From: Myceligenerans indicum
GTDB lineage: Bacteria > Actinomycetota > Actinomycetes > Actinomycetales > Cellulomonadaceae
Reading direction: 5' to 3'
Length of the DNA: 64,000 bases
Assembly: GCF_016742955.1 (NCBI RefSeq)
Contig: NZ_JABBYC010000018.1
Coordinates: 1 to 64,000 of the forward strand
A program made the translations under genes and the position numbers. Below the pieces are notes generated by a model. The model was given only the letters and a program-made list of their open reading frames with translations. It made no database searches and was not told the origin of the DNA. Each line of letters opens with the position of its first letter. The first letter of the stretch is position 1. Positions 33,052 through 41,628 of this stretch are shown here, piece by piece.

Positions 33052-34884
33052 ATGGCCTTCATCGCCGCCGCTTCAAGCACCCCGAACCCACCGTCCTCCC
33101 CGTCACCGCGTCTGGTCGTCGACGGCCCGGCCCCTGCGGGGGAAGCCCTCACCGGCGCGGACGCCGTCGTCCGTTCGCTCGAGCTGCTGGGGGTGACCGA
33201 TGTGTTCGGCATGCCGGGCGGCGCCATCCTGCCCGTCTACGACGCGCTGATGAACTCCGACACGCTGCGGCACATTCTGGTGCGCCACGAGCAGGGCGCC
33301 GGGCATGCGGCCGAGGGCTACGCCGTGGCGTCCGGCAAGGTCGGCGTGGCGATCGCGACGAGCGGGCCGGGGGCGACGAACCTTGTCACCGCGATCATGG
33401 ACGCCCGGTCGGACTCCGTGCCGCTACTCGTGATCACGGGGCAGGTGCACTCCGCGCTGATGGGAACCGACGCCTTCCAGGAGGCCGACATCGAGGGCAT
33501 CACGCTGCCGCTGACGAAGCATTCCTACGTCGTGACCAGGGCGGCCGACATCCCGGGGGTGCTGGCCGAGGCCTACCGCCTCGCGGGGTCGGGCAGGCCC
33601 GGACCCGTGCTCGTCGACATCACCAAGGACGCCCAGCAGGCTGCCGTGCCGTTCGCCTGGCCCCCGGCCGGGCACGACGTCGAAGGCGCGCCCCGGCGCG
33701 TCAGCTCGACCCAGATCGGACGCGCCGCCGAGGAGATCGCCCGGGCCGCTCGTCCGGTGCTGTACGCCGGAGGGGGAGTGGTGCGCGCAGGCGCCGCGGC
33801 AGAACTGCGCGAGCTCGCCGAGCTGACGGGCGCGCCCGTGGTGACGACGCTGATGGCGCGCGGGGTCTTCCCGGACTCGCACCCCCTCAACCTCGGCATG
33901 CCAGGGATGCACGGCTCCGTGCCCGCCGTGCTCGCGTTGCAGGAGTCGGACCTCATCATCGCCGTGGGTGCCCGGTTCGACGAACGGGTCACCGGCGACA
34001 CCGCACTCTTCGCGCCACGGGCGCGCGTGGTCCACATCGACATCGACCCGGCCGAGATCTCCAAGATCCGGCACGCGCACGTGCCGATCGTGGCCGACGC
34101 GCGCACCGCACTGTCCGACCTCGGCCGAGCCCTGCGGGCCGTGCGTCCGGCGTCGCCGGGTGACCTGTCGTCGTGGTGGTCCTTCCTCGACGGTCTGCGG
34201 CGGGACTACCCGCTCGGCTACGCACCCACCACCGACGGGCTCATCGCTCCGCAGCACGTGATCCAGCGCATCAGCCGGCTGTCGGGGCCCGACGCCGTCT
34301 ACACCGCCGGCGTCGGCCAGCACCAGATGTGGGCCGCGCAGTTCCTCCGGCACGAACGCCCCCGCCACTGGATCAACTCCGGCGGTGCGGGAACCATGGG
34401 CTTCGCCGTCCCGGCGGCGATGGGGGCCAAGATCGCCCGGCCCGACCGGGTCGTGTGGGCGATCGACGGCGACGGCTCGTTCCAGATGACGAACCAGGAA
34501 CTGGCGACCTGCGCGCTGAACGACATCCCGGTCAAGGTCGCGATCATCAACAACTCCGCCCTCGGCATGATCCGCCAGTGGCAGACCCTCTTCTACGCCG
34601 AGCGCTACTCCAACAGCGCTCTGCACACCGGACACGAGACGGCGCGGATCCCTGACTTCGTCCGTCTCGCGGACGCCTACGGCTGCGCGGCCCTGCGGGT
34701 CGAGGACGAGAAGGACATCGACCAGGCCATCGAGACCGCCCTGGGGATCAACGACCGCCCCGTGGTGCTGGACTTCGTGGTCAGCGACGACTCGATGGTG
34801 TGGCCGATGGTTCCCCAGGGCGTCGGGAACGACCGCATCCGGTACGCCCGGGACCACGAGCTCGCATTCGGCGACGACAGCTGA
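33052..34884 (+). CDS. ilvB: Acetolactate synthase, large subunit
   Basis: The protein has 610 residues. It carries the ThDP-enzyme catalytic Glu in [15 protein letters not shown] (Glu80), the central FAD-binding domain ([24 protein letters not shown]), and the ThDP/Mg motif [29 protein letters not shown]. It condenses pyruvate with pyruvate or 2-ketobutyrate at the start of Val, Leu and Ile synthesis. AGGAG lies 6 bases before the ATG. The usual partners ilvN and ilvC do not follow; the next gene is an unrelated secreted protein, so this looks like an orphan or a second copy. The length is normal for the family, with an N-terminal extension of about 35 residues. Confidence 0.9.
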   Translation: MAFIAAASSTPNPPSSPSPRLVVDGPAPAGEALTGADAVVRSLELLGVTDVFGMPGGAILPVYDALMNSDTLRHILVRHEQGAGHAAEGYAVASGKVGVAIATSGPGATNLVTAIMDARSDSVPLLVITGQVHSALMGTDAFQEADIEGITLPLTKHSYVVTRAADIPGVLAEAYRLAGSGRPGPVLVDITKDAQQAAVPFAWPPAGHDVEGAPRRVSSTQIGRAAEEIARAARPVLYAGGGVVRAGAAAELRELAELTGAPVVTTLMARGVFPDSHPLNLGMPGMHGSVPAVLALQESDLIIAVGARFDERVTGDTALFAPRARVVHIDIDPAEISKIRHAHVPIVADARTALSDLGRALRAVRPASPGDLSSWWSFLDGLRRDYPLGYAPTTDGLIAPQHVIQRISRLSGPDAVYTAGVGQHQMWAAQFLRHERPRHWINSGGAGTMGFAVPAAMGAKIARPDRVVWAIDGDGSFQMTNQELATCALNDIPVKVAIINNSALGMIRQWQTLFYAERYSNSALHTGHETARIPDFVRLADAYGCAALRVEDEKDIDQAIETALGINDRPVVLDFVVSDDSMVWPMVPQGVGNDRIRYARDHELAFGDDS

Positions 34885-35195
34885 TCGGACGGCTCGGGGG
34901 CCCGCCGCAATGCCGGGTCCCCGGGCCGGGGGCGAGGGGTTCGCCGAGGGTGGTTCGACCTCTCGCCATATGACGTAAAACGGCTCGGTGGCCTCTTGGT
35001 GACACGCGCGCACAAGGCATCTTGAGGCCACACAGGATGCTGCTGTCCCGGCATTTCCTCTCCAGGGGATGGCACTTTTCTCCCACTTCCCGGGTGCTTC
35101 CGGGAATTGCCAGTATTCCCGTGTCCGGTTCGAAACCCGAATCGGTTGGGAAATTATCGGGTCGCCTCCGCGACCCGCTGGAGGGAGAAACTTCG
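34885..35195. other. Intergenic region before the NlpC/P60 gene
   Basis: No gene is seen in these 311 bases. TTCCCGG (35087–35093) and CCGGGAA (35100–35106) form a short hairpin in the likely leader. I looked for a c-di-AMP (ydaO-type) riboswitch, common before such genes in actinobacteria, and did not find its conserved elements. Confidence 0.5.
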
Positions 35196-36794
35196 ATGAG
35201 AAGAGCGTCTGCGCTTCTCGCGGTGGTCTCGTTGGTGGCCTCGATCCTGGGGATCGCGGTCGGCGTGGCAGGGCCGGCATCGGCCGCGGCACGTGACGGG
35301 GTCTGCGACAGCGGCGAGTTCTGTTACTACTACAACAGCAACAACGCCGGTTCCGTCTCGGACTTCACCGCGTCGGTCAGCGACTACGGCACCAGCCAGC
35401 CGTCGTGCTACGACTTCAAGGGTTCGGGCAGCGGCCAGGGCGACTGCATCAAGAACAACGCGGCCTCGGTGTGGAACCGCTCCGGTGAGACGGTTCGCGT
35501 CTACTTCAACACCGGCTACGGCGGCACGTACCAGAACATCGGCCCGGGCTACAAGGGCCAGCTCAGTGCGGAGCTGTACAACAACAACGCGTCGCACCAG
35601 TTCGTGGGGAGTGCCGGCACCGACACCGGGGCCCGCAGCGGTACCTGCGAGGACGGCGAGTTCTGCTACTACTACAACAGCAACAACCAGGGGTCCATCT
35701 CGGACTTCACCGAGTCCGCGGGCAACTACGGTGATGCCCAGCCGACGTGCTACGACTACAAGGGTTCGGGCAGCGGCCAGGGCGAGTGCATCAAGAACAA
35801 CGCCGCTTCGGTGTGGAACCGGTCCTCCAAGACGGTCCGTGTCTACTACAACAGCTACTACGGCGGCTCGTACCAGGACATCGCGCCCGGCTACAAGGGC
35901 CAGCTCAACAGCACCGTCTACAACAACAACGCGTCGCACCAGTTCCTCGGCACCACGTCTGCCGGCAGCGGTTCGCGCAGCGGTACCTGTGAGAGCGGCG
36001 AGTTCTGCTACTACTACAACAGCGGCAACGAGGGCTCGATCTCGGACTTCACCGACTCGATCGGCGACTACGGCGCCTCGCAGCCCGACTGCTACGAGTT
36101 CAAGGGTTCGGGCAACGGCCAGGGCGAGTGCATCAAGAACAACGCCGCCTCGGTGTGGAACCGGTCCAGCAAGACGGTCTGCGTCTTCTACAACAGCTAC
36201 TACGGCGGCTCCTCGCAGGCCGTGGCTCCGGGCTTCAAGGGCCAGCTGAACGGTACGGTCTACAACAACAACGCCTCCCACAAGTTCATCACGGGCTCCG
36301 AGTGCCCCGTCTACAACGGGGGTGGCGGCACCAGCGGCGGTACCAGCGGTGACACCAGCGGCTCGTACTCCGAGAAGGTCGAGCGGGTCATCGAAGCCGC
36401 TCTCTCCCAGACCGGCAAGGGCTACTCCTACTCGTGGGGCGGCGGCAACAAGTACGGCCCGACCTACGGCATCTGCTGCAGCCCGAGCGGATACGACGAC
36501 CGCAGCCGGTACGGCTTCGACTGCTCCGGCCTGACGCAGTACGCGTTCTGGCAGGGCGCGGGCGTGGACATCGGCACCTACACCGGCGCCCACCTCAGCA
36601 AGGGCACGAAGGTCTCCATGAGCAACCTGCGGCGCGGCGACCTGATCATGTGGGGCGGTTGGTCGAGCACCTACCACACCGCGATCTACCTAGGAAACGG
36701 GCAGATGGTCGAGGCGTCAGTACCTCGCGGCTCGAACAGCGTGCACGTCACGAACGTGTACGGCGGTGACTTCGGGATTCGCGTGAACATGTGA
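35196..36794 (+). CDS. Secreted NlpC/P60 peptidase with three peptidase-inhibitor I36-type repeats
   Basis: The protein has 532 residues. Residues 1–31 form a signal peptide (MRRASALLAVVSLVASILG, cut near ASAAA). Three repeats of 114 residues start at about residues 33, 147 and 261. Each begins with C-x2-GEFCYYYNS and continues with CIKNNAASVWNRS and YKGQL (FKGQL in the third), as in the I36 (SMI) family. After a Gly/Ser/Thr linker, an NlpC/P60 domain (about 400–532) carries YGFDCSGLTQYAFW (catalytic Cys) and YHTAIYLGNGQMVEA (catalytic His). It should cleave peptidoglycan stem peptides outside the cell. The GAGGGAG ribosome binding site lies 8 bases upstream. Confidence 0.9.
   Translation: MRRASALLAVVSLVASILGIAVGVAGPASAAARDGVCDSGEFCYYYNSNNAGSVSDFTASVSDYGTSQPSCYDFKGSGSGQGDCIKNNAASVWNRSGETVRVYFNTGYGGTYQNIGPGYKGQLSAELYNNNASHQFVGSAGTDTGARSGTCEDGEFCYYYNSNNQGSISDFTESAGNYGDAQPTCYDYKGSGSGQGECIKNNAASVWNRSSKTVRVYYNSYYGGSYQDIAPGYKGQLNSTVYNNNASHQFLGTTSAGSGSRSGTCESGEFCYYYNSGNEGSISDFTDSIGDYGASQPDCYEFKGSGNGQGECIKNNAASVWNRSSKTVCVFYNSYYGGSSQAVAPGFKGQLNGTVYNNNASHKFITGSECPVYNGGGGTSGGTSGDTSGSYSEKVERVIEAALSQTGKGYSYSWGGGNKYGPTYGICCSPSGYDDRSRYGFDCSGLTQYAFWQGAGVDIGTYTGAHLSKGTKVSMSNLRRGDLIMWGGWSSTYHTAIYLGNGQMVEASVPRGSNSVHVTNVYGGDFGIRVNM
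35292..36300 (+). repeat. Three 342-bp coding tandem repeats
   Basis: Units start at 35292, 35634 and 35976 with an exact 342-bp period. They encode the I36-type domains and are highly alike even at DNA level (for example TACTACTACAACAGC recurs), which suggests recent amplification or gene conversion. Confidence 0.8.
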
Positions 36795-36813
36795 TCCCGG
36801 GATCCCAGTGAAC

Positions 36814-36859
36814 TGGCACGATCCTGCCACCGAATTCGGTGGCAGGATCGTGCCATTTC
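36814..36859. terminator. 42-bp perfect palindrome, probable terminator
   Basis: From TGGCACGATCCTGCCACCG through the central GAATTC to its exact complement at 36855 there is no mismatch, and TTTCT follows. It lies 20 bases after the NlpC/P60 stop. Confidence 0.75.
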
Positions 36860-36981
36860 TCGATTCCCCGGCAGGAATTGCTCCGGCACCTCCGTGACAG
36901 CCCGATTCTCTTGTTGCGCCATCGGCGGCGGGAAAGAATAGAACTCAGAAACAAGAAACCCGTGCAGAATGGAGAATCACC

Positions 36982-37134
36982 ATGCAGCTCTCAGTTTTTC
37001 GGCGTTCCGTCGTCGTCGTCCTGACCGCGGTCGTGCTCACCGCGGCCGGCCAGGGAGTGGCCAGCGCCGAGGACCCGCAGTGGGAGACGGACCCGCAGTG
37101 GGAGACGACCCCGCCTGCCACCACCCAGCCGTGA
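36982..37134 (+). CDS. Small secreted peptide with DPQWET tandem repeat
   Basis: The 50-residue product has a signal peptide (MQLSVFRRSVVVVLTAVVL, cut near VASAE), leaving about 21 residues: EDPQWETDPQWETTPPATTQP without its first residue or so. GGAG lies 7 bases before the ATG. The next gene starts 6 bases after the stop, so they are probably co-transcribed. It could be an exported signal or wall-associated peptide; no family is recognised. Confidence 0.6.
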   Translation: MQLSVFRRSVVVVLTAVVLTAAGQGVASAEDPQWETDPQWETTPPATTQP

Positions 37135-37140
37135 TGCCCT

Positions 37141-37428
37141 GTGCGGATCGTCAAGATCACCGTGGAGGCCCCACATACCACGGCCTGGACCACGTCGGCG
37201 AGCATCGTCGACGCGATCCAGGCCGCGGCCGTCCCGCAGGATCAGCTGATGCACGTCTATGCCGCCTTGCTTCCCACCGGCTTCGGCGTCGTGATGTACC
37301 TCCTGGTGCCGCTCGACCGGGCCGCGGCGACCGGGAGCCGTCTGGTCCTCGCCGCGACGGACTCGCTCGAACTCACCGACTGGACACTGGGAAAGGTCGA
37401 GGCCTGGGACCCCGCCGGGCTCAGCTGA
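37141..37428 (+). CDS. Hypothetical protein, 95 residues
   Basis: A GTG start gives MRIVKITVEAPHTTAW and so on, a small protein with a hydrophobic middle (HVYAALLPTGFGVVMYLLVPL) and an acidic end. It follows the small secreted peptide by 6 bases and overlaps the tail of the convergent LuxR-type gene by 8 bases. No family is recognised. Confidence 0.55.
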   Translation: MRIVKITVEAPHTTAWTTSASIVDAIQAAAVPQDQLMHVYAALLPTGFGVVMYLLVPLDRAAATGSRLVLAATDSLELTDWTLGKVEAWDPAGLS

Positions 37429-38413
37429 GGTCCGCAGGCTCCAGCCAGCCGTGGTCCAGTGCCCGCGCCCCCGCCTGAAAGCGGCTGCTGGCGTCCAGGC
37501 GCTCCATGAGACCGCTGCTCAGGCGCCGCACCGTCCGCAGCGACACACCGAGCCTGCGCCCGGCGGCCTCGTCGGTGGCTCCCTTGGCCCACAGCCGCAA
37601 CAGCTCGTGCTCCTGCACCGACAGGCCGTCGTCGTCGCGGCGGCGGTCCGCGCCCAGAGGGGTGGCCGCCCGCCAGGCCTGCGTGAACAAGGCCATGAGC
37701 GCGGCGACGACCCCGGGTGAGGTCATCACCACGGCGCCGGACCCCGACTCGGTGTCGGTCAGGGGCACCATCGCATGGTCCTGGTCGATGATCTGGAGCC
37801 GGACCGGGACGGTCGCGGCCAGCCGCACCTCGGCGCCGTTGTTGCGCAGCCACGTGGCGTGATCCCACGTCGCCTGATCGTTGCGGATGCTCTCCAGGTA
37901 GACCGTGCGCATCCGCACGCCACGTGCCAGCAGCGTCTCGCTCAGGGCGCGGCTCGAGCCCAGCGCACGCGGTGACGTGGCCCGGGTCGGCACGAACGTG
38001 CACAGTTCCTGCGTGCACCGTTCGATGAGCGTGGCCAGGCGGTCCCTGGCCTCCGCCGCGGTCTCCAGCACCTCGACGTCGGGCCCCTTGTGCACGTTGC
38101 TCAGCTCGGAGACGAGACGTGCGAGAGCCACCCGGCCCTCCTCGATCTCCTGGTTGCGCTGCGCGACCTGCGCCTGCTCGCGGGCGAGCAGGGCCGCGAG
38201 CCCCACCTCCGGGCTGACCGGACGCAGCCTGTCGTCATCGCCCCACGACTCCTCGACGAGCATCAGATGGGACAGCTCGTCCAGGGCTTCCCGGACACGC
38301 TCCTCGTCGATCCCGAGGGCCTCGGCGATACGGTCCGGTCCGGCGTCGCGATCTCTGAGCATCTGCAGGTAGACCGACTCGGCCGTGCTGGACATCCCCA
38401 GACCTTGCAGCAT
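37421..38413 (-). CDS. LuxR-type regulator with TrmB-like N-terminal HTH
   Basis: The protein has 330 residues. The N-terminus resembles a TrmB/winged-helix reader (GMSSTAESVYLQMLRDRDAGPDRIAEALGIDEERVREALDELSHL). A middle PLD-like/sensor region follows (ARGVRMRTVYLESIRND). The C-terminal LuxR HTH is GLSVQEHELLRLWAKGATDEAAGRRLGVSLRTVRRLSSGLMERL. This layout is common in actinobacterial regulators whose ligands are unknown. GGGAG lies 8 bases before the ATG. It is divergent from the LAL regulator gene (198-bp gap) and convergent with the small secreted-peptide operon, which it may control. Confidence 0.8.
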   Translation of the reverse strand: MLQGLGMSSTAESVYLQMLRDRDAGPDRIAEALGIDEERVREALDELSHLMLVEESWGDDDRLRPVSPEVGLAALLAREQAQVAQRNQEIEEGRVALARLVSELSNVHKGPDVEVLETAAEARDRLATLIERCTQELCTFVPTRATSPRALGSSRALSETLLARGVRMRTVYLESIRNDQATWDHATWLRNNGAEVRLAATVPVRLQIIDQDHAMVPLTDTESGSGAVVMTSPGVVAALMALFTQAWRAATPLGADRRRDDDGLSVQEHELLRLWAKGATDEAAGRRLGVSLRTVRRLSSGLMERLDASSRFQAGARALDHGWLEPADLS

Positions 38414-38611
38414 GCTTCGACTCCCCGATCGATCGAACGAACGGGCGCCGGGCGACCGTCCCGGTCTTGCATGCTCGCACAGGTCAGCGGGGTCGAACAG
38501 AGGTTTTACCAGATTTCACCCGTTCTTCGAAGTGGCCGTTGACCTGCAGATTCTCTTTGGGCGGCGCTCGTGATACTTGCGCCGGGCAACCGGCCGGGGG
38601 GAAAATCCCGC

Positions 38612-41572
38612 ATGCCTCGCTTCCCGCACTCGCACGACGGACCGCCGCCCACTCCGTCCGTGCCGGCGTTCGTGGGACGCGGCCGGGAGCTGTCGGCTCT
38701 CGAGAGCGCGCTGGCCCGGCCGCCGGCGATCGTCCTGGTGGAGGGTGAGGCAGGGATCGGCAAGAGCAGGCTGCTGCAGCACTGGCTCGCCGATGCCCCC
38801 TCCCGCCGGGACACCACGCTGATCTCGGTGTGTCCGCCGCTGCGTGAGTCGCTCACCCTCGGACCCGTCGTGGACGCGTTCCGCGGCACCACCGTGCCGG
38901 TCCCGCGCCTGGAGCTCAGCGACCTCGCCGGCGCGCTGCGCCCGCTGTTCCCGGAGTGGTCGGGCGTGCTCCCGCCGGCACCGGCGCCGCTGGGTGACGC
39001 GGGGGCCGCGCGCCATCGTCTGTTCCGCGCGCTCGACGAGCTGATCCGGGCGCTCGGCGTGCGTCTCCTCATGGTCGAGGACGCGCACTGGGCCGACGAC
39101 GCCACCCTCGAGTTCCTCCTCTTCCTGGCCTCCGGCCAGCGGGCGGGCGGGCCGAGCCTGGTGATCTCCTACCGGCCCGAGGAGGTGGCCGCCGACTCGC
39201 TCCTGCGACGGCTCACGTCCCGGCTGCCGGCGGGCATCACCTGCTCGCGCATCCCGCTCGGCCCCCTGAGGAGCGAGGACACGGCCTCACTGGTGTCCTC
39301 CATGCTGGGCGGGAGCCCGATGTCGCCGGAGTTCACCAGGTTCCTCCAGGAACGGACCGACGGCATTCCGCTGGTCCTGGAGGAATCGGTGCGTCTCATG
39401 TGCGACCGGGCGGACATCCACGTCCGGGACGGGCACTGGAGCAGGCGAGAGCTGTGCGAGCTGACCGTGCCGCCCACCGTGCGCGACTGCACGCTCGAAC
39501 GGGTCACGCGGCTGTCACGCACGGCCCAGCGGGTGCTGCACGCCATGGCGACCCTGGCGGAGCCCGCGCCGGAGGCCACCATCGCCGCGACCGCGGACCT
39601 GCTGCCGCGGGAGTGCCGGACCGGCATGGCGGAGGCCGCGGACGCCGCGGTCGTCGTCGACGACGACCGCGGCCAGTGGCGGTTCCGGCACCGGCTGGCA
39701 GCGGCAGCGGTGTACGAGGCGATCACGCGGGCCGACCGCGCGCTCCTTCACCTGCGGGCAGGACGGGCGCTGGAGAGCCTCCGGCCGGCCCCCGCCGCAC
39801 GCCTCGCGCACCACTTCCGCCAGGCGGGTGAGACGGAGCCGTGGACGCGCTACTCCGAGCACGCCGCACAGCACGCCGTGGCCTCGGGCGACCACACCAC
39901 GGCGGTCGTCCTGCTCGACGAACTCCTGTCGGCGACAGAGCTGCCGCCGCCGGATCTCGCACGGGTCGCGCGCACCATCGGCGTCACCGCGCTCAGCCGC
40001 CGGGAACCCGTGGACGAGGTGCACCACCGCGTGACCCGCACGCTGCGGGCCGTGCTCGAGTCCCCGGCGCTGTCGGCCCGCCAGAAGGCGGAGATCCGCA
40101 ATCCCCTCGGGCGGCTGCTGATCCTCGGCGGCGAGGCCCGGGCCGCGCTCGCCGAGCTCGAGCAGGCGGTCGCCAACCTCGACCACGACCCGGTCGAGGC
40201 GGCCCGCGCGATGACCTACCTCGGCTGGGCCTACGCTGGGCCCTGGCCCGCACCCACCCATCTGCGGTGGCTCCAGCGCGCGGCGGAGATCACCGACGGC
40301 ATCACCTCCCCGGCCGAGCGCCTGAACCTCGCCGGGAACCGCGCGGCCGCACTCCTGATGCTGGGCGAGGAGGAGGCCTGGGACGTCGTGGCCGGCCTTC
40401 CGCTCGACGCCGCGACCTCCGCCGAGCGGATCGACCTGGCCCGCATCCACTCCAACATCGGCACCGGCGCGATGCTGTGGGGCAGGCACGCGGACGCGGA
40501 ACGGCACCTCGCCGTCGCCAGAGGTCTCGCCGACGGCGAGGGCGCCTCGCGCCTGCGCTACGTCATCGAGCTCGAACGCGCCGGCCTGGACTGGTTCACC
40601 GGCCGGTGGGACGGGCTCGCCGAGCGCGGCGCCGCGCTCGCGGAGGCGAGCCGGGACCGCCCTACCGCCTACCTCGCGGGCGTCCGCCTGGCAGCGCGGC
40701 TGGCCTCCGCGGCCGGTCGGCGGCAGGCCGCGGAGGAGCAGTTCCGGCTCGTCCTCGACGAGAGCGCGCGGCTCGGCGTGGTCGACGACACGATGGAGCC
40801 CGCCGCGGCGCTGGCCCGGCTGTGGCTGGCCGACGGCGACACCCTCGCGGCGCTGCGGGCCACCGACCAGCCGATCGACGCCCTGCGCCGGAAGGGGGTC
40901 TGGGTCTGGGCGACCGACGTCGTCCCCGCCCGGATCGAGGCGCACCTCGCCGACGGCGACCAGGTGGCGGCGAGGCAGCTGACCGAGCAGTTCGCGAGGG
41001 GCCTGCGGGGGCATGCCGCCCCGGCGCCTCGCGCGGCGCTCGCGCTGTGCCGCGCGCACCTGCTCGCCGCGGCGCAGGACCACCCCAGGGCGGCAGCCGC
41101 CTACGCACGGGCCGCCCGAGCCTGGAGCGCGTTGCCGCGCCCGTACGACGCCATGCTGGCCCGGGAACGGCAGGCGGAGGCACTCCTCGCGGCGGGGCAG
41201 CTCCACGAGGGCCAGGAACTGCTGACCGGCCAGTACGAGCAGCTGTTCCGGCTCGGGGCCCGTGGCGACGCGGACCGGGTCGCGCGGCGGCTCCGGGAGT
41301 CCGGGGCGGACGTCCCGCGTCCGTGGCGCGGCGGCCGGCGCGGCTACGGCGACCGCCTCTCCCCGCGGGAGCTGGAGGTCGTCCGGCTCGTCGTCGTCGG
41401 CCACACGAACCGGGAGATCAGCCGGATCCTGGTGAAGTCGCCCGCCACCGTGGACCAGCAGCTGCGTGCGGCGATGCGCAAGCTCAAGGTGACCTCGCGG
41501 ACCGCGCTCGCGGTCACGGCGGTGGAGGCCGGCGTGCTCTCGGAGGAGCAGGTCGTGGCCGACGCATCATGA
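38612..41572 (+). CDS. LAL-type LuxR regulator with AAA ATPase domain
   Basis: The protein has about 986 residues. Residues 20–60 hold FVGRGRELSALESAL and Walker A VEGEAGIGKSRLL, with Walker B RLLMVEDAHWADDATLEF at about 150. A long helical TPR-like region fills the middle. The C-terminal HTH is RLSPRELEVVRLVVVGHTNREISRILVKSPATVDQQLRAAMRKL. Such large ATP-binding regulators act on carbon use, secondary metabolism or exoenzyme genes. The ATG at 38612 follows GGGGGA by about 9 bases; the frame opens at a GTG at 38570. It lies just upstream of the giant subtilase gene, a plausible target. Confidence 0.85.
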   Translation: MPRFPHSHDGPPPTPSVPAFVGRGRELSALESALARPPAIVLVEGEAGIGKSRLLQHWLADAPSRRDTTLISVCPPLRESLTLGPVVDAFRGTTVPVPRLELSDLAGALRPLFPEWSGVLPPAPAPLGDAGAARHRLFRALDELIRALGVRLLMVEDAHWADDATLEFLLFLASGQRAGGPSLVISYRPEEVAADSLLRRLTSRLPAGITCSRIPLGPLRSEDTASLVSSMLGGSPMSPEFTRFLQERTDGIPLVLEESVRLMCDRADIHVRDGHWSRRELCELTVPPTVRDCTLERVTRLSRTAQRVLHAMATLAEPAPEATIAATADLLPRECRTGMAEAADAAVVVDDDRGQWRFRHRLAAAAVYEAITRADRALLHLRAGRALESLRPAPAARLAHHFRQAGETEPWTRYSEHAAQHAVASGDHTTAVVLLDELLSATELPPPDLARVARTIGVTALSRREPVDEVHHRVTRTLRAVLESPALSARQKAEIRNPLGRLLILGGEARAALAELEQAVANLDHDPVEAARAMTYLGWAYAGPWPAPTHLRWLQRAAEITDGITSPAERLNLAGNRAAALLMLGEEEAWDVVAGLPLDAATSAERIDLARIHSNIGTGAMLWGRHADAERHLAVARGLADGEGASRLRYVIELERAGLDWFTGRWDGLAERGAALAEASRDRPTAYLAGVRLAARLASAAGRRQAAEEQFRLVLDESARLGVVDDTMEPAAALARLWLADGDTLAALRATDQPIDALRRKGVWVWATDVVPARIEAHLADGDQVAARQLTEQFARGLRGHAAPAPRAALALCRAHLLAAAQDHPRAAAAYARAARAWSALPRPYDAMLARERQAEALLAAGQLHEGQELLTGQYEQLFRLGARGDADRVARRLRESGADVPRPWRGGRRGYGDRLSPRELEVVRLVVVGHTNREISRILVKSPATVDQQLRAAMRKLKVTSRTALAVTAVEAGVLSEEQVVADAS

Positions 41573-41586
41573 TTTTTGACGCATTC

Positions 41587-41612
41587 GCAGGATAGCGACG
41601 TCTATATCCTGC
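41587..41612. promoter_or_regulatory. 8-bp inverted repeat before the subtilase gene
   Basis: GCAGGATA and TATCCTGC flank 10 bases in the short gap between the LAL gene stop and the subtilase start. It could be an operator or a weak hairpin terminator. Confidence 0.35.
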
Positions 41613-41628
41613 CCGGAGCATGGCACGC

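Noticed and set aside
34885..35195. c-di-AMP riboswitch before the NlpC/P60 gene
   Set aside because: Expected from other actinobacteria, but the conserved sequence blocks are absent.
35154..36677. 507-codon open frame on the minus strand
   Set aside because: Antisense to the NlpC/P60 gene; its repeats simply mirror the sense repeats.
39515..41404. 629-codon open frame on the minus strand
   Set aside because: Antisense shadow of the LAL regulator; no recognisable domain.
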